Below, one piece after another: positions 5,389 through 7,192 of a stretch of 7,192 nt of DNA (position 1 is its first letter; each line of letters begins with the position of its first letter). The notes under the pieces were generated by a model, which was not told the origin of the DNA, did not search any database, and saw only the letters and a program-made list of their open reading frames with translations. The DNA comes from Actinotignum schaalii. Lineage in GTDB: Bacteria > Actinomycetota > Actinomycetes > Actinomycetales > Actinomycetaceae. Where the stretch lies: assembly GCA_946222725.1 (NCBI GenBank), contig CAMIHT010000081.1, positions 1 to 7,192 of the forward strand, given 5' to 3'. The position numbers and the translations under genes were made by a program.

Positions 5389-5419
5389 ATAACGCCCGGA
5401 AAACGCGGGTATATTCCCC
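5389..5419 (-). promoter_or_regulatory. SigR/SigH-type promoter upstream of sigR
   Basis: On the minus strand GGGGAATA (5419-5412) is followed after 17 nt by CGTTAT (5394-5389). The SigR/SigH promoters of actinobacteria are GGAAT or GGGAA(T/C)A, a spacer of about 16-18 nt, then (C)GTT. Transcription would start about 30 nt before the sigR ATG. A 5-bp dyad (AGTCC/GGACT, 5364-5380) lies within the leader. This predicts positive autoregulation of sigR-rsrA, as known for other actinobacteria. Confidence 0.72.
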
Positions 5420-5447
5420 GATTTAGTGTAACAATATAGGTATGGGT

Positions 5448-5945
5448 ATGATTCGATTCTTCGCGCGGCCCCTGCTCGCCGCGCCCTTTATTGCACAGGG
5501 GTTATCCGCGGTACGCCACCCCGAGTACCACCGGGAACGGGCGGAGAACATCGCCGGCCTGGCCGGAATGGCCGGGGTTGATCTTGAATCCGTTGACACC
5601 ACCACTCTCACCCGCGCGCTGGGTGCCGTCCAGCTTATCGGTGGGGCTTTCCTCTCCATCGGCAAATTCCAGCGCCTGTCCGGAGCGGCTCTCGCCCTCA
5701 CCCAAATCCCGGTGGCCCTGGCCAATCACCCGGTCTGGACGGCGGAGAAGAGCGAACGCCGCGAGGCGCTGGGCGGGCTACTCGGCGCTCTCGGCCTGGC
5801 CGGCGGCGCCGCGCTGGCGTGGACGGATCGCAAGGGCAAGCCCTCCCTGGGGTACCGTGTTTCCGAATGGCGCGATCAGCGCAATGAGCTCGCGGATGTG
5901 CGGGCACAAGCACGCGAACAAATCAGAGAGGCAAAGCGTTCCTAA
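5448..5945 (+). CDS. DoxX family membrane protein
   Basis: This 165-residue protein has hydrophobic helices near 3-20, 56-71, 75-93 and 107-125 and a charged C-terminal tail (128-165) rich in Arg and Glu. The opening MIRFFARPLLAAPFIAQG and the GAVQLIGGAFLSIGKFQRLSG segment (59-80) are typical of DoxX family proteins, which in actinobacteria have been linked to redox homeostasis; a redox role fits the adjacent sigR but is inferred. ATG is also present at 5442, but the only AGG (5438-5440) is 1 nt from it and 7 nt from 5448, so 5448 is preferred. The stop codon is directly followed by the aroA ATG, so the two genes form one unit. A TATATT (5410-5415) could be its -10, overlapping the sigR promoter. 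Confidence 0.87.
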   Translation: MIRFFARPLLAAPFIAQGLSAVRHPEYHRERAENIAGLAGMAGVDLESVDTTTLTRALGAVQLIGGAFLSIGKFQRLSGAALALTQIPVALANHPVWTAEKSERREALGGLLGALGLAGGAALAWTDRKGKPSLGYRVSEWRDQRNELADVRAQAREQIREAKRS

Positions 5946-7192
5946 ATGACTGACCTGTGGCCAGCACCGTTCCACCCGTCCCCCGTTCGCGGCAGCGTGG
6001 ACGTTCCCGGGTCCAAATCGCTTATGGCACGTTTCCTCATTACCGCCGCGCTGGGGAAACCCGGCACGGCGGGGCGGATCGTGGCTCCCCTGCGCGCCCG
6101 CGATACCGAGCTCATGGCCCGCGCCCTCGCGGATATGGGTGTGGGAGTAGCCTGGCAGCTCGGCGCGACCGAAGCTGAGGATATTCTCGATATTTCCCCC
6201 GCACCCCTCCACGGAGCCACCATTGATGCGGGACTCGCCGGAACGGTCATGCGTTTCGTACCACCACTTGCCGCTTTCGCGCGTGGCGAGGTTGTTATTG
6301 ATGGCGACGCCGCCGCCCGCGTGCGCCCCATGGACCCGGTGGTGCGGGCCCTACGCGACCTGGGAGTGAAAGTTGATGCCGCCAGCGATAGCGCCGGGCG
6401 GGCGGTTCTCCCGGTGCGGGTGCACGGCCGGGGGCACCTGGCCGGAGGAACGGTGGAGATTGATTCCTCCGCCTCCTCGCAATTCATTTCCGCGCTGCTG
6501 CTAGCCGGCCCGCGCTGCGAGGGCGGGCTGGTATTGCGTTCGGTCGGGCCCAAGGTTCCTTCTGCTTTCCACCTGGCCATGACGGTGGACGTGCTGCGCC
6601 GGGCCGGTATTCAGGTCGAAGAATTCGCGGCCGGCGGGGCCCCCGCGGATCGCGAACACCCGGCGGTGGAATGGCATGTGCATTCGGGTACCCCGCAGCT
6701 GGGAACAGTGGTTTTAGAACCGGATCTTTCCAATGCTTCCCCCTTCCTGGCCGCCGCCATGGTCACGGGCGGAACCGTGGAAATTCCGCGCTGGCCGGCA
6801 CGCACCACCCAACCCGGAGCGCAGATCGTCGATATTTTCACGGCCATGGGAGCGCGCGCCCAGCTGCACGGCAACGGCGTCCTCGAACTCACCGGCCCCC
6901 GGGACATTGCCCCCCTCGATGCAGATCTCAGCGATGTTGGAGAACTCACCCCCACAATTGCCGCGGTGGCGGCCTTCGCGAACGGGCCGAGCGCGCTGCG
7001 CAATATCGGGCAGTTGCGCGGGCATGAAACCAACCGCCTGGCCGCGATCACCGCGGAGCTGAGCGGCGTAGGAATCCCCGCCCGCGAAGAAGGCGATGAC
7101 ATTATCATCACCCCTCCGATGGTGCCGGGCGCGGTGGGTGAAGCGAGGGCCGAATATCCGGTTATCCGCAGCTACGAGGATCACCGCATGGC
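5946..7192 (+). CDS. aroA: 3-phosphoshikimate 1-carboxyvinyltransferase (EPSP synthase), C-terminus cut by window edge
   Basis: This enzyme transfers the enolpyruvyl group of phosphoenolpyruvate to shikimate-3-phosphate, the sixth step of the shikimate pathway to chorismate, in the cytoplasm. The 415 complete codons include PGSKS (21-25, substrate lysine K24), GLAGTVMRF (96-104), the RVRPMDP segment (125-131), SSASSQF (174-180, substrate serines and Gln), EPDLSNASPFLAAA (258-271), DVGELTP (330-336), LRGHETNR (357-364) and SYEDHRMA at the edge. About 20-25 C-terminal residues are missing, beyond the window. Two positions differ from the usual form: KSLMAR has alanine where the N of xNR is common, and ETNR has Asn for the Asp of ETDR. 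The start ATG abuts the DoxX stop, with only a distant GAGAGG (14 nt upstream). aroA beside sigR is a familiar actinobacterial arrangement. Confidence 0.96.
   Translation, partial: MTDLWPAPFHPSPVRGSVDVPGSKSLMARFLITAALGKPGTAGRIVAPLRARDTELMARALADMGVGVAWQLGATEAEDILDISPAPLHGATIDAGLAGTVMRFVPPLAAFARGEVVIDGDAAARVRPMDPVVRALRDLGVKVDAASDSAGRAVLPVRVHGRGHLAGGTVEIDSSASSQFISALLLAGPRCEGGLVLRSVGPKVPSAFHLAMTVDVLRRAGIQVEEFAAGGAPADREHPAVEWHVHSGTPQLGTVVLEPDLSNASPFLAAAMVTGGTVEIPRWPARTTQPGAQIVDIFTAMGARAQLHGNGVLELTGPRDIAPLDADLSDVGELTPTIAAVAAFANGPSALRNIGQLRGHETNRLAAITAELSGVGIPAREEGDDIIITPPMVPGAVGEARAEYPVIRSYEDHRM

Noticed and set aside
5442..5447. Upstream ATG as the start of the DoxX protein
   Set aside because: The only AGG lies 1 nt before it, too close for a ribosome site; spacing favours 5448.
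5942..6580. 212-codon minus-strand frame inside aroA
   Set aside because: Ser/Pro/Arg-rich antisense of a strongly conserved enzyme.
6714..7184. 156-codon minus-strand frame inside aroA
   Set aside because: Antisense shadow; no domain or start signal.
1..7192. CRISPR array, tRNA, rRNA, transposase or integrase
   Set aside because: No regularly spaced repeats, tRNA-like clover-leaf, rRNA sequence or recombinase motif was seen.

Overview
The window looks like a chromosomal segment of a high-GC Gram-positive bacterium (Actinomycetota). The main evidence is a SigR/RsrA-type redox sigma/anti-sigma pair, a 24-residue bL37-type ribosomal protein of the kind described in mycobacterial ribosomes, and an actinobacterial-style EPSP synthase (aroA) next to the sigma factor. 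Overall composition and divergence suggest a smaller-genome lineage such as Actinomycetaceae, but that placement is inference.

Layout. (1) Positions 1-2998, minus strand: a compact five-gene operon, read from right to left. It encodes a PadR repressor, a membrane protein with a DUF5808-like motif, a small PLDc_N-type membrane protein, an ABC ATPase, and an ABC-2 permease that runs off the left edge. Every junction overlaps or is only 2 nt wide. The last three genes resemble the yxlE-yxlF-yxlG module of the Bacillus subtilis sigY operon. The likely role is a PadR-controlled exporter or envelope-stress module with unknown substrate. (2) Positions about 2999-4175: a visibly lower-GC segment (roughly 50% against 65% or more on either side). 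It carries one recognisable gene, a solo protein with a C-terminal domain resembling the phospholipase-D-like C-terminal domain of eukaryotic MITD1 (MIT_C). Structured non-coding stretches lie on both sides. This is the most unusual part of the window and probably accessory DNA. (3) Positions 4176-5352, minus strand: a terminator, the bL37 mini-gene, rsrA (zinc anti-sigma factor) and sigR, preceded by a good match to a SigR/SigH-type promoter that suggests autoregulation. (4) Positions 5448-7192, plus strand, divergent from sigR: a DoxX-family membrane protein followed with no gap by aroA, cut by the right edge just after the conserved C-terminal DHRMA motif.

How the genes work together. sigR and rsrA overlap by GTGA and form a thiol-oxidative stress switch. 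RsrA keeps the zinc/thiol ligands expected from the Streptomyces protein. The DoxX and aroA genes are on the opposite strand from a shared 95-bp divergent intergenic region. I found no tRNA, rRNA, CRISPR array, transposase or integrase.
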